Below, one piece after another: positions 53,208 to 61,518 of a DNA stretch of 64,000 bases (positions are counted from its first letter, which is position 1; each line of letters opens with the position of its first letter). The position numbers and the translations under genes are program-made. The notes below the pieces were generated by a model. The model saw nothing but the letters and a program-made list of their open reading frames with translations. It did no database searches and was not told where the DNA came from. The DNA is from Sphaerobacter thermophilus DSM 20745 (GTDB taxonomy: Bacteria > Chloroflexota > Chloroflexia > Thermomicrobiales > Thermomicrobiaceae): the NCBI RefSeq assembly GCF_000024985.1, contig NC_013524.1, positions 434,001 through 498,000 on the forward strand, in the 5' to 3' direction.

Positions 53208-54044
53208 CTAGACCACGTTGCTCGCGTTCTGGCCGGCGGCCACCGGCATGGCGTTACCGGTGATGTAGCGAGCGTCGTCCGAGACGAGGAACAGGATCGC
53301 GTTGGAGATGTCCTGCGGCTCGACCCACGGGATCGGGAGCGCATTAAGCGCCGCGAACGCCTTGGCCGCATCCTCCCTGGTCGGATTCTCCATATCCGGC
53401 AGGAAGAGCCGGTAGGCATGCTCGTTCTGGATCATGTCGGTGTCGACGCCCGTCGGGCAGACGGCGTTGACGGTGATCCCGTACTGGGCCACCTCCATCG
53501 CCACCGACTTGACCAGTCCGATGACGCCCCACTTGGCCGCGACGTAGTGCCCGATGTTCGGGAACCCCGCGCGCCCGGCCATGGAGGAGGTCGCCACGAT
53601 GCGCCCGGAGCGCCGCTCGATCATGTGCGGCAGCACGGCGCGGATCGAGTTGAACACCCCCGTGAGGTTGGTGTCGATCATGTCGGCCCACATCTGGTCC
53701 GACATCTCGGCGATGGTGCCGAAGGAGAAGATGCCGGCGTTGGCCAGCAGGATGTCGATCTTGCCGAACTCGGAGAGCGCTCGGTCGACGACCGCTTTCA
53801 TCTGAGCACCGTCGCGCACATCGGCCTGCACCGCCACGCAGCGACGGTCAAGATCCTCGACCAGGCTTACTGTCTCGTCGAGCTGCGCCTTCGTGCCCAT
53901 GGGGTAGGGGACCGTGTCGATCTGGGCAGCGATGTCGCAGATCACGATGTCAGCCCCCTCACGCGCCAGGGTCAGAGCATGGGAGCGACCCTGCCCGCGG
54001 GCCCCGCCGGTGATCAACGCAACCCGTCCGTCAAGCTTGCCCAT
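53208..54044 (-). CDS. Mycofactocin-coupled SDR oxidoreductase 4
   Basis: The 278-residue protein has CCAGGAGGGATCCC before the start. The insertion reads CDIAAQIDTVPYPMGTKAQL and the catalytic part VATSSMAGRAGFPNI and YVAAKWGVIGLVKSV, the same as SDR 2. The substrate loop is YRLFLPDMENPTREDAAKAF. High identity to SDR 2 in the middle and C-terminal parts indicates a recent duplication or conversion. Confidence 0.9.
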   Translation of the reverse strand: MGKLDGRVALITGGARGQGRSHALTLAREGADIVICDIAAQIDTVPYPMGTKAQLDETVSLVEDLDRRCVAVQADVRDGAQMKAVVDRALSEFGKIDILLANAGIFSFGTIAEMSDQMWADMIDTNLTGVFNSIRAVLPHMIERRSGRIVATSSMAGRAGFPNIGHYVAAKWGVIGLVKSVAMEVAQYGITVNAVCPTGVDTDMIQNEHAYRLFLPDMENPTREDAAKAFAALNALPIPWVEPQDISNAILFLVSDDARYITGNAMPVAAGQNASNVV

Positions 54045-54175
54045 GGGATCCCTCCTGGTCGCTTAGCTGCCGTGACACATACGCCTCATTCGCCCCGTAC
54101 AACGGCTGCCGGGGCAGTCATCGTGGGTGAGACCAGCGGCACCTCCTTTCCCGAGGTCGGGGGCACCCCCTCACC

Positions 54176-54934
54176 TCACCGCACGGTGTAGCCGCCATCG
54201 ATCACCAAGGTCGCGCCAGTCACGTAGCGCGACTCATCCGAAGCCAGGTAGACCACCAGGTGGCCGATGTCCTCCGGCTCACCGATCGGCAACAGCGTCT
54301 CCTCCTCAAAGCGGCGGAGCGTTTCGTCCGCGATGGGAGCGGTCATCGGCGTTCGCACCAGCCCTGGGCAAATGGCGTTGCAGCGAATGCCGTCGCGTGC
54401 GTAGCCGGCGGCGATCGAGCGGGTCAGCGCCAAGACACCGCCCTTAGAGGCGGTGTAGGCATCGAGATCGGGCTCAGCGACGAGCGCGGCGATTGAGGCG
54501 TTGTTGATGATCGAGCCCCCGCCATTCGCGGTCATCGCCGGTATCGCGTACTTGCAGCAGAGGAACGTGCCCTTGAGGTTGACCGCCAGGACCGCATCCC
54601 AGACCGCCTCGTCGATCTCCGTCACGCGGTTGTCCCGGCCGACGAGGGCAACAGCGGCGTTGTTGAAGAGGACGTCGACGCGCCCGAACCGCTCCACCGT
54701 AGCCCGCACCATGGCTTCGACATCTGCCGCGCGGGAGACGTCGGTGCGGATACCGAGCGCTTCCCCGTCCGCGGCGCTGATCTCCTGGGCGACGGCATGG
54801 GCTGCGGTCTCGTTGTAGTCCGCGATCACGATCTTCGCGCCCTCGCGCGCCAGCGCGAGCGCGGCCGCGCGGCCGATCCCGGACCCACCGCCGGTCACGA
54901 TCGCGACCTTGCCCGTTACGCGCCCGCCAGCCAT
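54176..54934 (-). CDS. Classical SDR oxidoreductase (not the coupled type)
   Basis: The 252-residue protein has GGGSGIGRAAALALAREGAK, ADYNETAAHAVAQEI, NNASIAALVAEPDLD with the Ser region, and YTASKGGVLALTRSIAAGY. It lacks the long insertion after strand 2 found in the neighbouring coupled SDRs, so free NAD(P) is expected. The AGGGAGGGAGCC ribosome site is good. It might re-oxidise or reduce products of the coupled enzymes; the substrate is unknown. Confidence 0.85.
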   Translation of the reverse strand: MAGGRVTGKVAIVTGGGSGIGRAAALALAREGAKIVIADYNETAAHAVAQEISAADGEALGIRTDVSRAADVEAMVRATVERFGRVDVLFNNAAVALVGRDNRVTEIDEAVWDAVLAVNLKGTFLCCKYAIPAMTANGGGSIINNASIAALVAEPDLDAYTASKGGVLALTRSIAAGYARDGIRCNAICPGLVRTPMTAPIADETLRRFEEETLLPIGEPEDIGHLVVYLASDESRYVTGATLVIDGGYTVR

Positions 54935-54962
54935 GGCTCCCTCCCTGTTGACCGCTCCTGGG

Positions 54963-55772
54963 CTACTTCACCAGCCAGCCTCCATCGACCGCCAGACAGT
55001 GCCCGGTGATGTGCCGCGCGGAGTCGCTCACCAGCCAGAGCAGGGCCTCGGTGATCTCGCGCGGTTCCAGAACCTCCTCGAAGAGCTGATGGTGGAGAAA
55101 GACTCGGTGGATATCGGCGGGGGTCACGCCGAGTTCCTCGGCCAGCCCGTCGAGCATCGGCGAGGCGACCGCGCCCGGCAGGATGGCGTTGACCGTCACC
55201 CCGTACGGTGCCAGCTCAACGGCCATGGATCGGGTCAACCCGATGACCCCGTGTTTCGCAGCGCTGTAGTGGGCGAAGTGCGCCAGCCCCCGCGCGCCTG
55301 CCGTCGAGGAGATATTGACGATCCGGCCGCCCGGTCGCTTCAGCAGGTGCGGCGCCGCGTACTTGCTGACCAGCCAGACACTCTTCAAGTCGGTGTCGAC
55401 AACGGCGTCCCATTGCTCCTCGGTCAGCTCCCAGAACGGACCGCTCCCGGCGATGGCGGCGTTGTTGACGACGATATCGAGCCGCCCGAAGGTCGCTACC
55501 GTCTCGGCCACCGCCGCCGCCACCTCGTCCGCCGACCGGACATCGGCGACCAGTCCCAGGGCAGGCCGGTCCAGGTCTTCGACCGCGGCAACGACCGCGT
55601 CAAGCTCGGCGCGCGTGCCTAACGGGTAGGTGGGAACCTCCAGATCGCGGCAGATATCCAGCGCGGCGATGGCGGCTCCCGCACGCGCCAAGGCGAGGCA
55701 GTGCTCGCGCCCCTGCCCCCGTGCCGCGCCTGTCACCAGGGCGACCTTGCCCTCGAGGTTCGGCGTAACCAC
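54963..55772 (-). CDS. Mycofactocin-coupled-type SDR oxidoreductase 5
   Basis: The 269-residue protein uses a GTG at 55772 with GGAGGG ahead. The frame extends to 55823 without support. The insertion is present (LDICRDLEVPTYPLGTRAEL), the NAD loop is GAARGQGREHCLALARAGAA, Ser is in NISSTAGARGLAHF and Tyr/Lys in YSAAKHGVIGLTRSM. It heads the - strand SDR run, divergent from the HTH-GAF regulator at 55968, which probably controls it. Confidence 0.88.
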   Translation of the reverse strand: MVTPNLEGKVALVTGAARGQGREHCLALARAGAAIAALDICRDLEVPTYPLGTRAELDAVVAAVEDLDRPALGLVADVRSADEVAAAVAETVATFGRLDIVVNNAAIAGSGPFWELTEEQWDAVVDTDLKSVWLVSKYAAPHLLKRPGGRIVNISSTAGARGLAHFAHYSAAKHGVIGLTRSMAVELAPYGVTVNAILPGAVASPMLDGLAEELGVTPADIHRVFLHHQLFEEVLEPREITEALLWLVSDSARHITGHCLAVDGGWLVK

Positions 55773-55967
55773 CGGTACCCTCCGGCACTCTGCGGCATCC
55801 GCCGCCATCCCCCGGCGACGCAACTGCGTCTGATCCGTTTCGACGCGCCTCTGGAACTAACAAGAAATCGCTGCTACAGTATCGATAGCACTCATGACAT
55901 GGAGCCGCAAATCGATTTTGTGGAGATCTCGCGTCGTTTGCGGTCAGAGAGAACCAGGAGGGAGCCG

Positions 55968-56705
55968 ATGGCACGACGAGGCCGGCGACTCCTGACCGTA
56001 GGGGAAGCGTGCCAGTACCTCGGGGTCAGCCGCATGACGTTGCTGGCGGCCGAAGAGTCGGGGCTGCTGGCGCCGTCGCGGACACCGGGCGGGCATCGCC
56101 GCTACGACCCGGCGGAGCTCGACCGATTTCTGAACCGGGGACGCCCGTCGCCCGCCAGCGTCACAGTCGCCGATGGTCCGCCATCCAGGCAGAACGGACC
56201 GGTGCCGGTCACCGGGTCGTCACGCCTGCTCCTGCGCGAGGCAATCCGCCGGTTGACCCTCCTGCTCCGAGCGGACGCCGCCGGACTCTACCTCCTGGAC
56301 GAGCGGCAGGAACTGGGGTGGTGCACCTCGTTCGGCATCCCCCAGTGGCGCACCGCGCAACTCGCCCAGAGCGCGCCGCCCCGGGCGGTGGTCCGCGCGC
56401 TGATGAAGCGTCAGTGCGAGCTATTCGAGTCGAGTTCTGAACGGTTCCCGCTGCCCACCGCTCGCGGCAGCGGGGCAGCCGTCCCGCTGGAGACCGGGGA
56501 CGAGCCGCTGGGGGTGGTTGTGGTCACCGTGGGCCAGGACCGGCAACTGCTCCCGAGCGAGATCGAGATCATTGAGACCGCCGCCTTCTACATCGGCGTG
56601 CTGGTCCGTCAGCAGCGGCGCCTCGAGACCCTGGAGACCCGGCTCGCGTCGATCCACGACCTCACAGCCGGCACACACCCACCGGGAGTTCACGGCACGG
56701 TGTGA
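55968..56705 (+). CDS. HTH-GAF transcriptional regulator
   Basis: The 245-residue protein starts at the ATG at 55968 because AGGAGGGAGCCG precedes it; an in-frame ATG at 55899 lacks a site. The N-terminal 60 residues are a MerR/excisionase-type winged helix (LLTVGEACQYLGVSRMTLLA, SRTPGGHRRYDPAELDRFL). A GAF-like sensor domain follows (REAIRRLTLLLRADAAGLYL, GAAVPLETGDEPLGVVVVTV, LLPSEIEIIETAAFYIGVLV). No TetR-type MftR lies in the window, so this is the best candidate for the cluster's regulator, sensing a small molecule through GAF. The control link is inferred from divergent placement. Confidence 0.82.
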   Translation: MARRGRRLLTVGEACQYLGVSRMTLLAAEESGLLAPSRTPGGHRRYDPAELDRFLNRGRPSPASVTVADGPPSRQNGPVPVTGSSRLLLREAIRRLTLLLRADAAGLYLLDERQELGWCTSFGIPQWRTAQLAQSAPPRAVVRALMKRQCELFESSSERFPLPTARGSGAAVPLETGDEPLGVVVVTVGQDRQLLPSEIEIIETAAFYIGVLVRQQRRLETLETRLASIHDLTAGTHPPGVHGTV

Positions 56706-57130
56706 GCTCCCGGCGGGAGACGCCGGGTTCTGCGCAATTGCGTTGTCCTGCACCTGGATCGGCCCGGTCCTGACGCGCCGGTCAGGCCCACCGGCCGCGC
56801 TCCGCACTCAGTTGCTTCGCTCCTGCAAGACCAGGATGCCGATAGCGATGAGAAACGTCAGCGCCACGCCCACGATCGGGTCGATCACGCCCGCCGCTCC
56901 CCCTTCTCACGTCGAGTCCGGCCCACACACGACCTGACCGGCAGCGGGATGCTCCCCATTACCGAGCCATCGCCCGCCATGTCGGTCATCATTGATGGTA
57001 GTCCATCTCACCTGTCCAAATCGAGGCCCCAACCGCGCCAGGAGCCATCGACTGCGGCGCACATAGTGACGCCACGCCTGCACGGCGCAGCGGCAGGTGG
57101 CGGCGAGGCTTCCCGCGCTGTGGTTTGGGT
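56706..57130. other. Intergenic stretch without recognised feature
   Basis: About 425 bp follow the regulator. Open frames here have no domain pattern or ribosome site. I see no gene, and the repeat mosaic begins at 57131. Confidence 0.5.
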
Positions 57131-57317
57131 CCGGGGGTTATTGGAGGTTGGCGAATTGCATGGGTGTCCGCAGTCGGCACGTGCCCGGGGGTTCACCCCC
57201 GGGCTGACAACGGAAGCCGGCTAGAGCCGGCTGGGGTGGCGATCGGCCGGGTCGTGGGTGGTGCGAGGATCCCCGCGCCGCAGCCCGTGCCCGGGGCTAA
57301 AGCCGCCGGGCTGATAT
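57131..57317. repeat. R4 unit, R3 hairpin and R1 palindromes
   Basis: An R4 unit (57131-57190, inverse to 6084-6143) runs into an R1-like palindrome (57181-57209, with a GGGGGTTCACCCCC centre). An R3 hairpin follows (AAGCCGGCTAGAGCCGGCT, 57213-57231), then a standard R1 (57288-57317). The same modules in the same order occur at 4466-4651. Confidence 0.75.
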
Positions 57318-57321
57318 GGGG

Positions 57322-57414
57322 TAAGCCCACTGAAGGGGCTGCGATGGCCACGCCTGGGCGGAGCCGGTCTGGCCTCCCATCGGATACAGCGTCCCCAGCC
57401 CCTTCAGTGGGCTT
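57322..57414 (+). repeat. R2 palindromic repeat, copy 3
   Basis: It has the same arms as the copies at 4361-4454 and 4657-4749 and a similar interior (TGCGATGGCCACGCCTGGGC). It stands between two R1 palindromes (57288-57317 and 57422-57448), as copy 2 does at 4622-4772. Confidence 0.8.
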
Positions 57415-57508
57415 CGCCTCCTAGCCCGGCGGCTTGAGCCCCGGGCACAGGCCGAGACGCTGGACACCGTATCACCGGGATCTGAGCCTTCATCTCCCCA
57501 GCCGGCTT

Positions 57509-57651
57509 ATGGTCTTTCACAACTGAATCGGACTATCGCTCCGTCGACCGCTGCGAGGTGCGACAGGACACAACCCACGCACGATTCTAAGCGCTCCGCA
57601 GGCATCGATGTGCCTAGGCGAGTATGGTCCGAGTTAGTTTGGAAACATCAT
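57509..57651 (-). mobile_element. 143-bp MITE, copy 2 (inverted)
   Basis: It is the reverse complement of 5906-6048 with only scattered differences, the same length, and the same imperfect ~28-bp terminal inverted repeats (right end GGAAACATCAT). The flanks are again AGCCGGCTT half-sites and an R1 palindrome (57668-57695), in the same orientation as at the first locus. Confidence 0.8.
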
Positions 57652-57803
57652 CAGCCGGCTTTCCTTGTCAGCCCGGCGGCTTGAGCCCCGGGCACGCGAC
57701 GAATGGCGGGCCCCCAACGCCGGCATGTGAACGCTTTTCCCCCGGCCGCTCTAGCTGACCATTTTCGGGATGATAGCCGACCGAGTCCCGGGCAGGGTGC
57801 CTG

Positions 57804-58982
57804 TCAATCGAGCTGGTACAACTCGCGCGCGTTGCCGGAGAGGATGAGCCCGGCGGCCTCCTGCGCCTCGGCTTCGGAGAGCATGTTGTCGGTCACAAGA
57901 TCGGACAGGACCTGCCCGAGCGCCTGCTTGCCCAGCTTGGCGCTGGTGTAGTTGATTTCGGGCAGTGCGTAGCCGTCCGACCCGTAGACCACCTTGGAGA
58001 TGGGGGCCATCTCCAGCACCTCGCTCAAGATGCGGCGTGCGGCGTGCCCGGCGAAGGGGATCCCCTCGCTGACGTCGCAGTAGACCCGCGGCAGCACGTT
58101 GGCCATGTAGGCCGCCTCGCCGTGGTAGGGGTAGCCGGTGTGCACCAGCAGCACCCGGCAGGCGCGGTAGGCCGGGAAACGCAGCAGCTCCATCAGGTAG
58201 GCCGGCCGGCAGTAGACGAGGTTGACTTCGAAGTCGCCCATACCGGTGTGAATCTGCATCGGCACGTCGTACTCGATGCACAGCTCCAGGGCCCGGCAGA
58301 GCAGGTGGTCCCGTAGCTTCTTCATGCTGCCGCCCCCCAGCCCCCGGCGGATAGCGTCCAGCGCCTGGTAGCCCTGGTCGGGGGTGCGGCTCAGGGGCGA
58401 GATATCCAGCCCGGTACGGTAGGCGATGATCGACTTGACCCCTTTGTAGCCCTTGTGCTGCAGCGCGTCGGCAATCGTGTCGTCGTAACGCTGGCGGAAC
58501 TCCGCCCATGGCAGGTCCATCGCCAGCAGATCGACGATTAGCGGCTCGATCCGGAAGATGGGCACGACCTCGACCGGCAGCTCGGCCCGCACCGCTTCGA
58601 TGTCGAGCATGGGCAGCGGGAAGCCGAAGTCGGCCACCAGCGTGGTGAGCCCGGCCTCGGCGTAGAGCCGGCGCACGTAGCTGGTGTAGTCCTCCTCCAC
58701 GGCGCGGTTACGGTGGGCCAGGACCGTGTCGAGGTCGGGGGCGCAGCCGAAGAACGCCGCCAGGTCACGCAGCATACGCCGGAAGTAGAGCGTGTAGCGC
58801 TTGACACGTTGCAGCTCGGCATGCACCGCATCGGTGACCGCGACGCCGCCCTCCTCCAGGTACTGGCGCGAACCGCCACCGAAGGCGGTCAGGTCGGTGA
58901 ACTGCTCGGCGTCTACCGGCCCCCGGTTCAGGAAGGGGTGGCAGTGGACGTCGACCACGGGGAGCTGTGTTAGATCCAACAT
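57804..58982 (-). CDS. Amidohydrolase-2 family protein (FluG N-terminal-like)
   Basis: The 392-residue protein starts at the ATG at 58982, two nt after the stop of the ligase gene, with GGAGG inside that gene. LPVVDVHCHPFLNRGP gives the metal His-x-His, MQIHTGMGDFEVNL a later His, RVLLVHTGYPYHGEA the next, and VVYGSDGYALPEINY the catalytic Asp. In fungal FluG and bacterial relatives such a domain is joined to a glutamine-synthetase-like domain. Here the two are separate but coupled. It may hydrolyse a gamma-glutamyl or amide bond formed or handled by the ligase. Confidence 0.85.
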   Translation of the reverse strand: MLDLTQLPVVDVHCHPFLNRGPVDAEQFTDLTAFGGGSRQYLEEGGVAVTDAVHAELQRVKRYTLYFRRMLRDLAAFFGCAPDLDTVLAHRNRAVEEDYTSYVRRLYAEAGLTTLVADFGFPLPMLDIEAVRAELPVEVVPIFRIEPLIVDLLAMDLPWAEFRQRYDDTIADALQHKGYKGVKSIIAYRTGLDISPLSRTPDQGYQALDAIRRGLGGGSMKKLRDHLLCRALELCIEYDVPMQIHTGMGDFEVNLVYCRPAYLMELLRFPAYRACRVLLVHTGYPYHGEAAYMANVLPRVYCDVSEGIPFAGHAARRILSEVLEMAPISKVVYGSDGYALPEINYTSAKLGKQALGQVLSDLVTDNMLSEAEAQEAAGLILSGNARELYQLD

Positions 58983-58984
58983 GT

Positions 58985-60343
58985 CTACACGACCTCCAGA
59001 TAGGTGTCTCGCTCCCACGGGTGGACGTGGACGTCGTACTGCGCCAGCTCGTGACGCTTGACCAGCAGGAAGTGACGCAGCGCCTCCTCGCCCACCGCGC
59101 CCGCGACCACCTCGTCCGCCTCCAGCGCCGCGAGCCCCTCCTCCAGCGAGCGGGGCAGAAAGCCGAGGTTCAAGCGCTCGATCTGCTGCAGCGTCAGGTG
59201 CCCGACGTCGCCATCGAACGGCTCGCCGGGGTCGATCTGATTGCGGATGCCGTCGAGCCCGGCGGCGAGCAGCCCGGCCAGGAACAGGTAGGGCTGGCAG
59301 GAGTTATCGCCGGAGCGGTACTCGATGTGCCGCCGCGTGCCGACGCCCGGGATGCGAATCACCGCCGAGCGGTTCCCGTAGCCCCAGTAGGGGTTGGCCG
59401 GGGCCCAGGAGCCGGGCTGCAGCCGCTTGTAGCTGTTGACAGTCGGGGAGCCGAGCCCGGTCAGAGCCGGGGCATGCCGCAGCAGCCCACCCATGAACCG
59501 GCGGCCCAGGTCGGAGAGCGAGGTATTGTCCGCGCTGGAGGGGGTCAGGTCCGTCTCCCCGGCGGCATCCCACAGGCTCAGGTGGACGTGGAGGCTGGAG
59601 CCGGCCCAGTCGGAATAGATCTTGGGCATGAACGACGCCACGTAGCCGTTGGAACGCGCCGCGTCGCGGATCACGTCTTTGAGCGTCAGGTAGTCGTCGA
59701 CCGCCTTGATCGGCGGGCCGTGGTAGGTCGAGACCTCGTACTGCCCCGGCCCGTACTCCTTGCCGAACTGGGGGATCCGCAGCCCCATCAGCTCCAGGTC
59801 GTGCATGATCCGCTGGACCAGGTTGATCTCGGCCGCCAGCCCGTCCCGCGTCATCATGCGCGTGGGGTTCACCGGGTGGTACTCGCCATCCGGCCCTTTG
59901 TTCAGCAGGTAGAACTCCGGCTCGAAGGCGCACTGGACGCTGAACCCGGCCTGGGCCAGTTCGGCAACGGCCTTGTCCAGCCGTGTCCGCGGACAGCCCT
60001 CCCACACCGAGCCGTCGGTGGCCCGCATCCAGGCGTACATCCGCGCTGTCTTCGGGGCGACCGGCACCACGGCGTAGCTGCGCGGGTCCGGCACGGCCAG
60101 GAAGTCGCCGGTGTTGGCCAGCAGGGTGGCGCGCGGCGGCTGGTGGTCTCCGATGTCCATGTTGAGGTTGGCCAGCGCGAAGACCACGCCCTCGGTGAGC
60201 GCCGTCTCGAACGACGCGCGCGGCACCGTCTTGGCCATGCCCCGCCCGCTGTAGTCGTGGTACACCACCCAGAGGTGCTCGATCCCGTCCTGCTGCAGGC
60301 GCTCGAGCATGGCTGGAACGTCGGTCGTCGCTTCGGTGCTCAC
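58985..60343 (-). CDS. Glutamine synthetase-like gamma-glutamyl ligase
   Basis: The 452-residue protein has a GTG start overlapping the M20 gene by 4 nt. It has the GS beta-grasp start (QQDGIEHLWVVYHDYSGRGM) and catalytic motifs CAFEPEFYLLNKGPDGEYHP, GPGQYEVSTYHGPPIKAVDD, KIYSDWAGSSLHVHLSLWD and NRSAVIRIPGVGTRRHIEYR. The adenylylation Tyr region of true GlnA is not evident. Its neighbours (amidohydrolase, M20 peptidase, aminotransferase) suggest a ligase making gamma-glutamyl amines or amino acids, as PuuA and GlnA3 do, rather than nitrogen assimilation. Confidence 0.85.
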   Translation of the reverse strand: MSTEATTDVPAMLERLQQDGIEHLWVVYHDYSGRGMAKTVPRASFETALTEGVVFALANLNMDIGDHQPPRATLLANTGDFLAVPDPRSYAVVPVAPKTARMYAWMRATDGSVWEGCPRTRLDKAVAELAQAGFSVQCAFEPEFYLLNKGPDGEYHPVNPTRMMTRDGLAAEINLVQRIMHDLELMGLRIPQFGKEYGPGQYEVSTYHGPPIKAVDDYLTLKDVIRDAARSNGYVASFMPKIYSDWAGSSLHVHLSLWDAAGETDLTPSSADNTSLSDLGRRFMGGLLRHAPALTGLGSPTVNSYKRLQPGSWAPANPYWGYGNRSAVIRIPGVGTRRHIEYRSGDNSCQPYLFLAGLLAAGLDGIRNQIDPGEPFDGDVGHLTLQQIERLNLGFLPRSLEEGLAALEADEVVAGAVGEEALRHFLLVKRHELAQYDVHVHPWERDTYLEVV

Positions 60344-61509
60344 ACCAGCCTCCCTCCGCGGTCGCCGATCGCCTGGATCAGCCGGGCGAGCAGCGCCGTG
60401 CGCGGCACAATGCTGCTGAGCAGGATGTACTCGTCCGGGCCGTGGTCCAGGCCGCCGATCGGTCCCAGCCCATCCAACCCCGGCGTGCCCTGGTGGCCCG
60501 CGAAGCTGATGTCCGACCCGCCGCCGGTGGCCGCCCCGCGCAGCGGGAATCCCAACTCCCTGGCGATGGCGATGGCCAGTTCTTCCAGGGCCGCCACCCC
60601 CGGCGTCCGCTCCATCGCCGGGCAGTCCGAGCCCGGCTCAAGCGCCATGGTCATAGTGACGCCGGGAACCCACTCCGTGTCGACCAGCGCCCGCAGCCGC
60701 CCGGCCAGGGCGTCGAGGTCGGCCGTGCTCCAGGCTCGCAGATCGAAGCGGACCGAGGCCCGGTCGACCACCACGCTCGGGTTGCCGCCGCCCCGGATCT
60801 CTCCGGGGTTGACGGTCAGGCCCCGCGCCAGGTCGTTCAACCCATCCGCCTGGACGATCAGGTGCGCCAGCGCGAGGACGGCACTGCGCCCCTTCTCAGG
60901 CTCGACCCCGGCGTGGGACGACTTGCCCCGCGCCTCGACCGTGTACCAGCGCACTGCCTTGCGCGCGGTCACGATGTCGCCGTTCTCCCGCGCCGCCTCC
61001 AGCGTCAGGATCGCGTCGTGCCTGGGCCCCTCCGCCATCAGCAGCGGGATCGAGTGCCGCTCGGCGATCTCTTCATCGGAGACGACGACGTAGCTGAGGG
61101 TGCCTACGTTGTCCCACCCCACGTGGTCAAGTGCCGCCACCGCGTACAGCCCGGTCAACAGCCCGGCCTTCATGTCGCAGGTGCCCGGCCCGAGGATCCG
61201 GTCGCCATCGATCGTCATCGGCCGCTCGGCGGTCGTGCCGCGGGGAAAGACGGTGTCGGCGTGGCCCAGCAGCATGATCCGGGCGCTTCCCTGGCCGTGG
61301 CGGCGGGCGACCAGGTCGTCCCCATGCCGCTCCTGCCGGTGGCGAGTCACAGTGAAGCCCAGCGACGCCAGCCGGTGCGCGAGCCAGTCATTGACCGCAT
61401 CGACCCCCGCCTTGTCGTAGCTACCGGAGTCCTGATTGACGAGTAACTCCAGGTCGCGCAGGTAGTCCGGGAGGTGCTCGTGCAGGTAGGCGACGATCGG
61501 ATCGCTCAC
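60340..61509 (-). CDS. M20-family metallopeptidase (carboxypeptidase G2-like)
   Basis: The 389-residue protein has the M20 zinc ligands: IMLLGHADTVFPRGT (His, Asp), GPGTCDMKAGLLTGL (bridging Asp), VVSDEEIAERHSIPL (Glu-Glu) and GPIGGLDHGPDEYILL (His). A dimerisation domain lies between (KAVRWYTVEARGKSSHAGVE). No signal peptide is seen, so it is cytosolic. CPG2-type enzymes remove C-terminal glutamate from amides, which fits a gamma-glutamyl or N-acyl-glutamate cycle with the ligase translated just after it. Confidence 0.87.
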   Translation of the reverse strand: MSDPIVAYLHEHLPDYLRDLELLVNQDSGSYDKAGVDAVNDWLAHRLASLGFTVTRHRQERHGDDLVARRHGQGSARIMLLGHADTVFPRGTTAERPMTIDGDRILGPGTCDMKAGLLTGLYAVAALDHVGWDNVGTLSYVVVSDEEIAERHSIPLLMAEGPRHDAILTLEAARENGDIVTARKAVRWYTVEARGKSSHAGVEPEKGRSAVLALAHLIVQADGLNDLARGLTVNPGEIRGGGNPSVVVDRASVRFDLRAWSTADLDALAGRLRALVDTEWVPGVTMTMALEPGSDCPAMERTPGVAALEELAIAIARELGFPLRGAATGGGSDISFAGHQGTPGLDGLGPIGGLDHGPDEYILLSSIVPRTALLARLIQAIGDRGGRLV

Positions 61510-61518
61510 CCCGGCCTC

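Noticed and set aside
54176-54934. Counting this SDR among the mycofactocin-coupled type
   Set aside because: It lacks the long insertion after the second strand that marks the coupled family; called a classical SDR.
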